Shown here piece by piece: positions 34,567 through 44,580 of a DNA stretch of 64,000 nucleotides (the first letter of the stretch is position 1; each line of letters opens with the position of its first letter). This DNA is from Diaporthe sp. PMI_573. Taxonomy: Eukaryota; Ascomycota; Sordariomycetes; Diaporthales; Diaporthaceae. The notes under the pieces were generated by a model. The model worked only from the letters and a program-made list of their open reading frames with translations. It was not told where the DNA came from and did not search any database. Where the stretch lies: the NCBI GenBank assembly GCA_021399435.1, contig JAJTUP010000126.1, positions 1 to 64,000 on the forward strand, in the 5' to 3' direction. The position numbers were made by a program, and so were the translations under genes.

Positions 34567-35822
34567 TTAGACAGAAGAAGCATGACCCAAGCTCATGCCC
34601 ACTTCAACCGCGACCTGAATCCGCTGTTTGCTTAGATCCAGCAAGTCCTGATCAAACTCGACCCGTGCCTTTTGGAATGCCACGATGATAGATGAACCCC
34701 CGTACTGGAAATACCCCAGCTCTTCACCTTTCTTAATCTCCTCACCGCGCTTCTGGAACCGGTCATGAATCCTGTTTGTCGTCAGCCCCTGTCATGGCGT
34801 CCTTTCGTACGTCCAACAGGTATTGGCCTAACTCACTGAACAGACCCGACGTTAGTTGCCCCGATGGCCACGAACAACACGTCGCCGAAATCTTCTGTCT
34901 CTATGACGACGCACTCCCTTCTGTTCCGTGTCAATATGTCCACCTTGCTCTGCAAAGCAACGGCATCGACTTGATAGTAATCACCAGGTACACTTCTGAA
35001 GAGCTTGACCTTGCCCGAAACAGGGGAGTGGTACCGATGGTAGTCCTGTGGTGATAGACGAAAGCTCGCAACTGCCCCGCCGTCGAATCGTGAGCCGATT
35101 TGGGTATCCATGACGAGGTTGGCAATGCTGAAGCCATTGCCCTTGATCCATAGACTCTTCGTCTCCGCGACTGATTCGTAGGTGACGACCCGCGAATCAG
35201 CGACGACAACTGCGGTAGAAGCGTCCTCTGGCTGGTGGATTGGCCGAGAGCCGGGCCTATGTGCGCGGGTGAAGAAGTCCTCGAATGTTTTGTACTCGTC
35301 AATATCCGAAGGTTCAAATTCGTTCATATTAATGTTGTAGGTCTCCACAAACTGCCGGATCTCCTTTTTTGATGCCGGAGTGCCTTCTTGCTTTCCTGGT
35401 GCCATGCTCAGTGAAAATCCGAATGGGCCTGGGTTAACATATCCGGAACTTGCCCTTGTTCATGGTTTTATTGTGGATGTAAAGGCGCATCGCGTGCGTC
35501 GTGTCAACCCATTCCGTAAGGGGATTAAATAACAACAGCAACTTCAGCTTCTTCAAAAGCGGCTGCATTTCACGTTCAATTTGTCCATTCTACATCGTCC
35601 AGGCCTTGTCAGAACAGCGGTCTCGCACGTGTTAAGAGAAGGGGAGACATGCCTTACGATTGAACGACAACCATCCCCAATGAGCATTCTGCAGAGGCGG
35701 ATGAGGTCAGCGCCATATCCAGTCCATAGGCATCCATTTGCTGAAGGTTCGGTGATTGTTACCGGATGAACCCATGAGATCAGGTAGTCCGTGATCGTGT
35801 GTAATCTGTGCATCAAACCCAT
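34567..35822 (-). CDS. PSD: Phosphatidylserine decarboxylase
   Basis: Four exons (35658-35822, 35450-35589, 34837-35406, 34567-34771) give 359 aa in consistent phase. The 34772-34836 (GTGAGT) and 35590-35657 (GTAAGG) introns are good; the 43-bp intron 35407-35449 has a weak donor and is uncertain. Family marks are FEDFFTRAHRPGSRPI, SRVVTYESV, LWIKGNGFSIANL, SFRLSPQDYHRYHSPVSG (conserved His), FGDVLFVAIGATNVGS, and GYFQYGGSSIIVAF. GGSS (~316-319) is the self-processing site where the Ser becomes the pyruvoyl group. The enzyme makes phosphatidylethanolamine from phosphatidylserine. The N-terminal ~100 residues include a LLLLFNPLTEWVDTTHAMRL segment. Start ATG at 35822 is the best visible but is not certain. 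Confidence 0.85.
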
Positions 35823-36049
35823 CTTGGCGAAGAAATGTGGCCAGATAGTTCCTCAGATGAAGGCGGACAATGTGAGAATGTGAAGTAGCAATGTCCTCGT
35901 GGCGGGAAGGGTGGTGTCATAGTGACGTAAGCGATGGACACGGACAGGGACCCAATAGGTTCGCGGGTCCGTATACTCACGGGGGCGGGCCAATATATGG
36001 GCACCAGGTTTGACAACAATGCAATGCTCTACCGAAGCAGTGGTTAAGC

Positions 36050-36430
36050 TCAAGGTTTCTTGCCCCCTTGCTGTCTCCTCCTACGCTCTCCAATATATCC
36101 TTCATGACTCGTCTCTTGTTAGCCAGTGGATTGTCACCCCTTTTCCTTAGCAACTTGAGCTTCAATGCGTTCATCCTCCGCCTTACTCCAATCCGAATAC
36201 GCCGTCATCTCTTCGTTCGTCCATTGTCTTGATCCTGTTGAAGTGATACAGCGCTAGGACGTCTGCTTGTAGTCTATACATCCCTCACGACTCTGCTTGT
36301 CGTACCTTTGTGGTAGCCCCGCCGCCACGCGATATTGCTGGTTGGTCTTAATGCTGCCGGTGGGTTGCGCTGCGGCAATATATCTTCCAATATGACTTGT
36401 GGCGAGCCGTACCTCGGTGGTGATTGCAGA
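36050..36430 (-). pseudogene. Decayed dispersed fungal ORF
   Basis: Minus-strand fragments in shifting frames: VRLATSHIGRYIAAAQ near 36400, STGSRQWTNEEMTAYSDW then KAEDERIEAQVAKEKG near 36230-36140, and, after a frame change, NPLANKRRVMKDILESVG near 36110. The WTxEExxAYxDWxKAEDERIEA run recalls a multicopy fungal ORF of unknown role. At least one frameshift and a stop separate the pieces. Confidence 0.5.
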
Positions 36431-36675
36431 GGGGGGTCGAGCAAATGAGGTGGCTCGTGTGACAGAGACGCTCCGTCGGCGGAAGTTCCGCCGCGGAACT
36501 TGCCATGGTTCCAACCAGACAGTCTGGAACGATAGAAGAGCGAGGAGCTGTAAGGGAATTTTGTACAGTAGGCGAACGTTTAGGCTGAAGAAGATGCAGT
36601 GTTGTCGGGGTCCGACCGAAGTTACGTATACTTGGGGGTCAGAATCCAGGACGGGGCAGGTAGCTGCGTGGTTAG

Positions 36676-37001
36676 TTCGGTGCCCATCGTGCGGGCTGCA
36701 ACTCGTGGGGCGTGTGCGAATTGCTACTATAACGGTAAAGGTCGCGGATGTGAACTGCGTATGTTACGGCTCATGGTCATTATACGGTAGCATTACTGAC
36801 TTGTTGGTCTTAGATGATTTAATGAAGGATGCCCAACAGGAGCGGGCAGAAGTTCGAAAGGAGCTATCTATGCCAAACCCTCATGAAGCTTTGCATAATT
36901 TGGCTCTAGGTCTAGATGGGTTGCAGAAATGGTTTGAGTGGTTTGACGATGTGGTGGCTCCACACCTGTCTGAAGTTGGCGATGCGAGGGTCTCGCCATA
37001 G
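36676..37001 (+). CDS. 3' end of an unrecognised gene next to hairpin copy 2
   Basis: Exons 36676(approximate)-36734 and 36814-37001, joined by a 79-bp intron (GTAAAG..GGTCTTAG) that keeps frame. The first exon ends RAATRGACANCYYN with a CxxC pair. The second is helical, MKDAQQERAEVRKELSMPNP then ALGLDGLQKWFEWFDDVVAP, and ends in TAG. Upstream exons are likely but not resolved. Like the gene at 1674-3387 it reads toward a GC hairpin, here 243 bp past the stop, so it may be cargo of a related element. Confidence 0.4.
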
Positions 37002-37243
37002 GAGTTTTAAGGTACATGTTTGCATTTATTTGCTGGGCATTTCAGTTTTCTTGCATTCCCTGATGTGTATTGAGTATTCTCAGGCGTCGTTTCAGTGGTT
37101 TCATCAAGGTATGACTTTCATACTACGTACATAGACATGTAGGTGTATTGTGTGGGAGGTTGGGTTATTGATGGTGTTGTTGACTAACATTTTGCATTTA
37201 GTGGTTGTTTGATATTGGATTGTTTCACATTATCGGGTGAGGA

Positions 37244-37262
37244 GCGGTCCGCGGCGGACCGC
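37244..37262. repeat. GC hairpin, copy 2
   Basis: GCGGTCCGC (37244-37252) and GCGGACCGC (37254-37262) form a perfect stem with a 1-nt loop (or 8-bp arms and a 3-nt loop, the same geometry as 3464-3482). It is followed by CTTTTT on the plus strand. It lies between a plus-strand gene end and the 3' end of a minus-strand Helitron helicase remnant. Confidence 0.6.
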
Positions 37263-37357
37263 TTTTTGTATCCTTCTTAGGAGTATGGTTTTCGGAAGCA
37301 CTCATGCATCGCGGATACTATGAATCAGGGTAATCCGTTGCTTCATCGTATTTTATA

Positions 37358-39779
37358 TCAAAGCCACCTTCTCAAAGTCAAGTCTGATCGGCCTTCCAAG
37401 TCGTCCAACACGTCTCGTAGTTTTCCGGGCATCCCAAGTGCCATCCAATCGTTTCTGGTCACTACGTTGAGTAATTGGATACCCGCAAGTGTTTTGCATC
37501 TCGAGAGGCATACATATGCACTGACGGGATCGATTTTACCGCGGCCGCCCAGCCGTGAAGTCAGCTCGACCAGTATTTTCTTGAATGTTCGGCCTTGTGC
37601 TTTGAAGTCTGTCAGGGCGAATGCTGGTGTGCAAGGGAGGCCGGTTCGGTAACATTCCCCAGTCAAAAATTTGAAGCGGTTTCTTGACGGCTTAAGCGTG
37701 ATCTTGTCTGGTGTCAGTAGTATTTGACCCTTAGGTAGACCCGTGACGTCTATGTCTTCTGTTTTCTGAGGTTCGAGCAGTATTCCTGCTGGGCACCCAA
37801 AGTGGATGATCGTATCGTCTCCTAGACAAAGCCCTGAGTTTTGAGAATCTCCGGGTATGACGCCTCTGGTTATGAATTCCGTCCCGTTCATAAGTTTCAG
37901 CCCGGGGTATTGGCTCTTGTTGGTCAGGACGGGCATGTAGTCTGTGTAGAAAAACATTCCCGGGACATCTGTCCAGCTGTTATCACCGAAGGATATTGTT
38001 GGGAGCCTCTGCATTGGGTTTGGGTCCGTCCAGTTGTGGTCAGATATGAATATCCGAACGAGTTGTCCCCGGGCCCTCGCGAACGCCACGACTGCTTCCA
38101 TGTTCAGGCGCCATCTCGTGGAGTTGGTTGGTGTGAGCGCTCGGACTTCCTCCCAGTCAACTGGTGTTTCTAAATCAACAACCTTGTCGTTCAGTTTGTT
38201 TTGGTACTTTTCAGTGGGATTGCCGTCGCGTAGTTCCTGTAACATTACCCGCAGTTCTGGGTCTGTGGCCCACACAATGATTTGTAGGCTGGACCGCGGT
38301 GAGGGTAGGCAAGTAGGTGGGTGATTGTGACCCCATTCGGTGTAATTGTGATTCCCTCATCGAGTTTTAGGGAAGGATTGTGAGTCTGGACGATGTCGCG
38401 CGCATGTTCCCAGTATTTGAGTACAGAGAAATATAATTGGCGAATTGAAAGCTTCGGCCACGATCTTCTTGTGTTTGGGACGGGGGACTTGAACATATCG
38501 AACCCGAGTAAGTAAGCCGCAGTTTCGGGTGATGATAGCTCCTGTTCTGTGCTCATGCGGTTGGCTGTGCGCATGAGAAACTGTCTTGCTCGTTCTGCAA
38601 AGCCCTCGTTGTCCTGTGCTGTGTCCCTGTCCTGTTGGTCATGCTCCGACATTTGGAGTTGTCGTATTTGCGCGGCATAACCGAGTCGTCTCCACATTGG
38701 CAGGTCAAACTTCGTAGCATAGTTGGTCATGTAATACATCGCCGCGAGGCTTTTCGTACTAGTATACATAAAAGACATTTCTTGGTTGTGTCGGAATGCT
38801 GAAGCAATGGCCCTGTTGTACGTAACAACCCGGTCGTGGTTCCGCTCAAGCCGGAGTATGCAATCGTCCCCGATGTCGGTGTGGTCAACTTGGGTCCATG
38901 GTGCACCGAAGCGGCAGTAAGCTGTTTTATACTTGTAACAAGTCTCTGTGTGACGATGTAGTTGTGAATTGTATGCCACACGGTTCGAGTCTCTTTTAAA
39001 CGCCTCCCACGCGACGGTTGGGTCCTCACTTTTCAGTTCTTCTAGAGGTGTATACACGTCGGGGTGTTCTGCCGCCACCTGTATTGCGTCTTCTTCGTTG
39101 AGCGTTTGACAGAAAATACAATCAGACCACGTTTCAATGCGTCGCTTCAAGTCAGCCTTGATGTCCTCAGTTGCTGGATTAGACTGTCCCTCGGAAAACA
39201 ATTTGACTATTTGTGGAAGCTGTAGGTTCCCGTTTAGCCAGATCATGCCGTGCAGGTGTAGCATGCCGCGTTTGTTGGTTTCCACTGAACCTATATAGTG
39301 GCTCACCTTGCCCAAGCAGGAGTACTGGTCGACCTGGACCAACTGGGAGAAGAAAACGTCAAGTTCCTCTTGGAAAAACCGTACTGCGCTCACGGGGTCT
39401 TCAATGCTGAACCTTAATCTGTTGAAATAATCTTCCATCCTCTGGGAAAGGTCCACCAACTCTTCCGGCGGTGCAGATTGGCTGACACTCAGCCATTTTT
39501 TTATTGGGCTTGTAAGATCATTCGGATTGATCGTAAACCACAGCACGGGAAGTCCAAAGTTGACGATTGAGCTGTGTATCTTCTGCCGCATTTGAAGCCG
39601 AGCCTCTGGAGATAGAGGGAATGAGTAACCAAATGATGAAAGTCGTCTCATGAGGTCCTGTATGTCGTCATCGAGGGTTTTCCCGGTGTCCTCCATCTCT
39701 TTAGCCGCATTCTTTAAACGTTCGGGTGTGAGGCTCTGCCACCCGAAGCCAAAGATACGGTAGCATGGGTTCCAGACCT
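37358..39779 (-). pseudogene. Helitron Rep/helicase with internal deletion
   Basis: From 39779 leftward the frame starts mid-protein (WNPCYRIFGFGWQSL) and reads through the Helitron-like N and Rep region: GLPVLWFTINPNDLTSP, GKVSHYIGSVETNKRGML, LHLHGMIWLNG (the HUH-type block). It ends at HLLAYPHRGPAYKSL, then a stop near 38245. An overlapping frame begins at 38275 with ATDPELRVMLQELRDGNPTE and continues with FALTDFKAQGRTF and VYVCLSRCKTLAGIQLL, the last third of a Pif1-type helicase. Walker A and Walker B are absent, so a deletion near 38245-38275 fused the Rep domain to the helicase end and shifted frame. The 5' end abuts copia sequence at 39780. The copy cannot be active. Confidence 0.85.
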
Positions 39780-39780
39780 A

Positions 39781-40335
39781 TTGCAAGCTGTAAAGGGGAT
39801 CCTGCCCATGTGGGCAGTTTCCGTAAGACAAATCCGAAGACAAGCAATTGCAGATGGGAACCTCACATTCCGGGAAATAGGGAATGACCTCCGTCAAGAA
39901 CTTGCAGCCCTAGACTCGCCCCAAACAGCTAGAGCATCAAAAGGGGCATTTGCAACAAAGTACGATGGCATAGAAGACCATGGCAGTGAGATTGGGGACG
40001 CCCACACTGCAGAGGATCATAACCCGCCACGGAGAGGTGCGACTGGTTCACGAGGAGGCCGCGGTGGAAGAAAGCGCGCCCAGCAAGAAAATGCTGAAGG
40101 CTGCCCCGCCTGCGAGATGCCTCACGCCCTTGCACAATGCTTTTATGTCTTTCCGGAAAAAGCCTACCCTGGCTTTAAAACTAGGGAACACGTGAAAAGA
40201 CGTGTCGAAGAAGCTCTTGAAAACAATGCTGACCTCCAAGCACAGGTCCGAGCCCTCAAGGGTCCGAGATCAAAATCGAAATCCAAAACCCCTCGTCCGA
40301 CAAAAGAAGAAGTCGTGGAGGAAGTCGAAGATTGA
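39781..40335 (+). pseudogene. gag: Ty1/copia Gag, 5' truncated
   Basis: The frame begins mid-Gag at the junction (LQAVKGILPMWAVSVRQIRR), continues through a Gly/Arg-rich stretch (GSRGGRGGRKRAQQ) and a zinc-knuckle-like CPACEMPHALAQC, and ends in TGA at 40333. The downstream pol is in the same frame. The start of Gag and the 5' LTR are missing. Confidence 0.75.
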
Positions 40336-43335
40336 CTCCCGGGATATTGTGTTGCCAGTATTGAAGCTAGGGGAGCTTTTGCCATAAACGCAAAAGAATA
40401 CCCTCTTCGACACTCGGTGATACTTGACCCAGCGAGTACGATCTCGATCACAAACAACAGCGAAAAACTGTTCAACACAAGACCAGCCACACACGACGAC
40501 TATCTGTGGGCCGGAGACAGACAATTGCCAGTGCTTGCGTACGGAACAATGCCGATCCGCACTGGACCGACCATCCTACACCTCGAAAACGTTGCCCTCT
40601 GCCCACGACTCTTGACAACTCTCGTCTCTCTGAGGCAACTTCGAAGGAAGGGCATCTTTTGGGACAACGAACTCGTTCCAACAACTTTGAAACGACGGGA
40701 CAGGTCAACTCTGTGCAAACTCAGGGACATCCACGGCCAATACGTCATTGACTACCAACCACACGAAGTGCAAAGCGCCTTCAACACATGGAGGAAGAAA
40801 CACACTACCTACACCAAAAGGAGACCACTCACAGGCGAAGCCATCCTCTGGCACGGCCGTCTTGGTCACCCAGGCCCCAGCGCGCTTGAACACCTAGTTG
40901 CCTCATCTCAGGGGGTGCGCATTCGGGGACCAACAACAGTCGAGTGTGAAGCCTGTGCCTTAGCCAAGATCACGAGGCAAATCCGTCGAGCACCGAGGGA
41001 GATCCTCGAACGAGAAGGCGAAAGAATAGCACTTGACTTTCACGACTATGAACCAGGGATCAACAACTATACGTCGCAACTATTGCTCACCTGCAGAGTA
41101 TCAGGACTTATCTGGGACTATTATTTAGAGAGCCGCGACAGCACAACCCTGCTCAACATCATGAAATCCTTTCTAGGGATGATGCAGATTCAATACAATA
41201 CCAAGGTCAAGATCATCGAATGTGACGGAGAACTGTTCAGCCGCAGACGAGCCGTCAGAGAATTTCTCGAGTCAAAACATATCAAGATCGAGCCCTCAGC
41301 ACCCAACACACAAGCACAAAACGGAGGAGCCGAGCGCTCAGGGGGTGTGATCAAGGAGAAGATGCGTGCAATGCGAACAAGCTCAAAACTCCCACACTCT
41401 CTTTGGCCTGAGATTGGACGAACAACCGTCTATCTCAACAACCGAACACCAAATTACGGACTGGACTGGAAGACACCCTACTACCAATTTCACTCAGCGA
41501 TTGCCAAACGCTTGGGTATCCCACGACCAGATCCAAGACCAGATCAAACTCATCTTCGCGTATTTGGCTGCAAGGCCTACGCGATGACATCCGACGCACA
41601 GCTCAAGAAAAGAAGACGTCAACGTCTCGAGCCACGTGCATGGATTGGTTACCTTGTTGGATACCGGTCATCGAACATCTACCGGATATGGATTCCCTCT
41701 ACCGGAAAGATTGTCAATACAAGAGACGTGATCTTTAATGAGCACGAAGTGTTTGATGGGAATTGGGAAGGCTTCAAGGATGAGCTTCTCACCACAGACA
41801 TTGATCGTCTTGCGGAGTGGACAAGAAAATACGCCCTCCCAGACGACAACACAATACCGGAACCGGAAGGAGAAGAGCTAATTGAAGAAGACTCCCCGGA
41901 AGAAACCTCCGAAGAAACTCAAGGACCTGTTGCCGATAGCATCCAGGAGGCAGACGTAGAGACTGCAGAGGATGATCGCTCCGAGGCGGACCGAGAAAAC
42001 GGCCCCTACACAGAAGCCAAATTCACCCTGCTACCTACTCCTCCTCGATCGCCGCCATCAGCCCTGCTCGCACACACAATTCAAACCCAGTCTGACGAAG
42101 AAATGCCGTCTACTGAAGAAAATCAAAAGACAAGCCCGTGGCAGGCCGCATTCATCGCTGGCACAAAATCTGCCCGGATGGCCAAGTCAGAGGGAAAATA
42201 CCTGACGAAGGCACAAATTGAAAGACGCTTGCGTCAGGGGGTGAAGTTGAAAAGAAACAACCTCCCCGAGCCACCAAGATGGCATAATGATCTAGAAAAC
42301 CATCCACTTGGACCAATGTTCAGACAAGCAGAAGCTGACCATCTACAGAGCCATACCGAGATGAGATCATGGACCGAGATCCTCAAGAAAGACCGCCGCA
42401 CAGCAGGAAAACAAATCCTAGACTGCATGTGGGTATATATCTACAAATTCAACAAGCATGGCGTTCTTCAGAAGTGCAAAGCACGACTCGTTGTACGCGG
42501 AGACCAACAAGCGCGAGGACAAACCCAAGAAACCTACGCAGCCACTCTTGCGGGACGGTCATTCCGAACACTGACCGCCATTGCCAACAAATTTGATCTC
42601 GAGCTGATCCAATACGACGTTGTCAATGCGTTCGTGCACGCTCCTATCGATCAAGATATCTTCATGAGAATGCCTCGAGGATACGAGAAGAAGGGCACAA
42701 TCTTGATGCTGAACAAAGCACTCTATAGGCTGCGGATTTCACCACTGCTCTGGCAAAAGGAATTCACAAAGACACTTGCCCAATGTGGATACAAACAAGT
42801 CCCACATGAACCCTGCTGCTACACCAAGAACGGCATCCTGGTCTTCTTCTACGTAGACGATATTATCGTTGCGTATAGAAAGAACCGACAAGATCAAGTC
42901 GATGAACTGGCCCACCAGCTCCAAGAGAAGTATAAAATCAGTGGAGGGGACCCGATTCAATGGTTCCTGGGCATGGAGATCCTCAGAGATCGTCCAAACA
43001 GACGGATCTGGCTGGCTCAGACCGCATACATTGAGAAGATTGCCAAACTGGCTAACAAGAAAAATCTCTCCCACACAGCCCCTATGACAGCCGAAGAGTT
43101 GATGCCACGAAGCGATGCCGCCACAGAAGCCGAGGTCCAGACCTACCAACGAAAGATCGGGTCGCTCCTATTCGCCGCCATTTCCACACGACTAGATATT
43201 GCATTTGGGGACCACGTCGAAACACTGTGCGTGAAATATCCGTTGCTTAACAGATATTTGTCTAGGTACAGCCTTCTCTATTGTAGAGTACAAAAGTGGG
43301 TAGAGCTCCCTCTACTCTACAATGCCCAAGTATGA
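40336..43335 (+). pseudogene. pol: Ty1/copia Pol, truncated in RNase H
   Basis: About 1000 open codons in the same frame as Gag, after its TGA. In order: protease-like VILDPASTISITNNSE; GAG pre-integrase region (LWHGRLGHPGPSALEHL) with CEACALAK; integrase core with Asp in IALDFHDYE, Asp in IIECDGELF and Glu in NGGAERSGG; then reverse transcriptase with LIQYDVVNAFVHAPIDQDIF, LNKALYRLRISPLLWQ and FFYVDDIIVAY. The homology stops after SLLFAAISTRLDIAFGD near 43215; the last 40 codons are unrelated, so RNase H and the 3' LTR are lost. The protease motif DPAS differs from the usual DSGA. The order protease, integrase, RT marks the element as copia, not gypsy. Confidence 0.9.
43280..43323. repeat. 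11-bp inverted repeat at the copia 3' break
   Basis: ATTGTAGAGTA (43280-43290) and TACTCTACAAT (43313-43323) are perfect reverse complements with a 22-nt spacer. It sits just beyond the loss of copia homology. Confidence 0.6.
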
Positions 43336-44024
43336 TCTCAACAAACACTGTCTCACCGCTAGGTGTATCTCCAATGCAGTCTCCAATGAAACGAGCGAAG
43401 TATCGCTTCAAAGCACGCCTGACGCACAATGGGGAGACGCGGAGCCGACTCCCTTCTGCAGGGAGCTGCGACGCTTGCCTCTTGTGCACTGCAAATCCGA
43501 CGTCGAGTGCAGCTGCATTTCTGACATGCTCGGCCATACGACGTGTCTTCTACCTCTCTTGAGGCCACCAGAAGCGGCTACCTTGTATCATAGTTGGGAG
43601 GATCCTCTTAACAGTTTGGACCGCAAACACTTTACATGGGTAGAGGGGCATGATGACGACGAGACCGACGACACGGACGAGATGGGTTCGGACTGCAGTT
43701 TCGACGCGAGGGAGACCGACGACAGCTGTCACCGCGGAAATGTCCTCGATTAAAAGAGTAATTAAACCTTTTTTTCTTAATATTTGGTTCATTGCTTTTG
43801 GGCATTATGGCGACCCGAGAAATTAGACTAAGATCTGTAATGAGGTTTTACAAATATAAAAACTGTGGAGTGAAAACGGAACCGCCATTGTTCTGCGATT
43901 TCGCTGTCTAATCAATTTTGTATGAAAAGATCGCCGTCTAGAGCTGGCGCCCGAGTTTCATACAGACAGGCTAATTTTGCGCTACAGAAGTGCCCAAAAC
44001 TAGAAACACAAATTCACAAGTAAG
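43336..44024. other. Interval after the copia break
   Basis: A 143-aa plus frame (43322-43753) with an acidic end (DDDETDDTDEM) and an overlapping 91-aa minus frame (43262-43537) both look protein-like. I cannot choose between them and recognise neither. Confidence 0.35.
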
Positions 44025-44580
44025 CTAGCAGGTGTTTAATGTCCCAATACCAGATCCTAGATAGACGCAGCAGAGGCCCTCCTCCCGCTGGTCACTCGGC
44101 GAAGCAAGCCACATGGCGTCCATAGCACATTTGGCTCTAGGAGGGCCCGAGAGGTAGAACGTCAGCAGCACGCCAGATCCCCAGTTCTGACAAGTCCAGT
44201 ACCAGACCTGGTCGCACTGGCCGCGAAGATTGTCAAGGGCTCCCTTCCCACAGCCATCGTGCTCTTGACCCCAGCCGTCCAGGTAGATGGCGTAGTAGCC
44301 CGCCATGACTAGGCTGCTGGAGGTGAAGCAGAGCGAGTTGCGCCCCTTGGACCAGCGCTTGTCTACAGTGGCCTGGCTGCCATTTGTGTCGACGTTGTTG
44401 ATGGAATCAGTCACCGTGGCTAATACTTCAGCCACAGAGAGTGGAGTCGCTTCTCCAGCGCAACCGTTGATGCAGAGTGGCTCCGTCATGGTGGCGGTCA
44501 CGGCCGCACACGGGATCAATCGCTATGCCCGTTACAGTAATGGCCAAGAAGAGGAGGACATTGGCGAATATGGATTTCAT
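44025..44580 (-). pseudogene. Secreted cysteine-rich protein, frameshifted
   Basis: An ATG at 44580 opens a clear signal peptide (MKSIFANVLLFLAITVTGIA), but that frame runs into unrelated sequence. About 60 nt downstream the next frame carries a 164-codon cysteine-rich mature-protein-like segment (12 Cys; for example LCINGCAGEA, SSLVMAGYYAIYLDGWG, DQVWYWTCQNWGSG), ending at 44025. The two frames differ by one nucleotide near 44520, and the gap is too short for an intron. Either the gene has a one-base indel or the read does. The pattern suits a small secreted fungal protein (effector-like). The family name is unknown to me. Confidence 0.55.
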
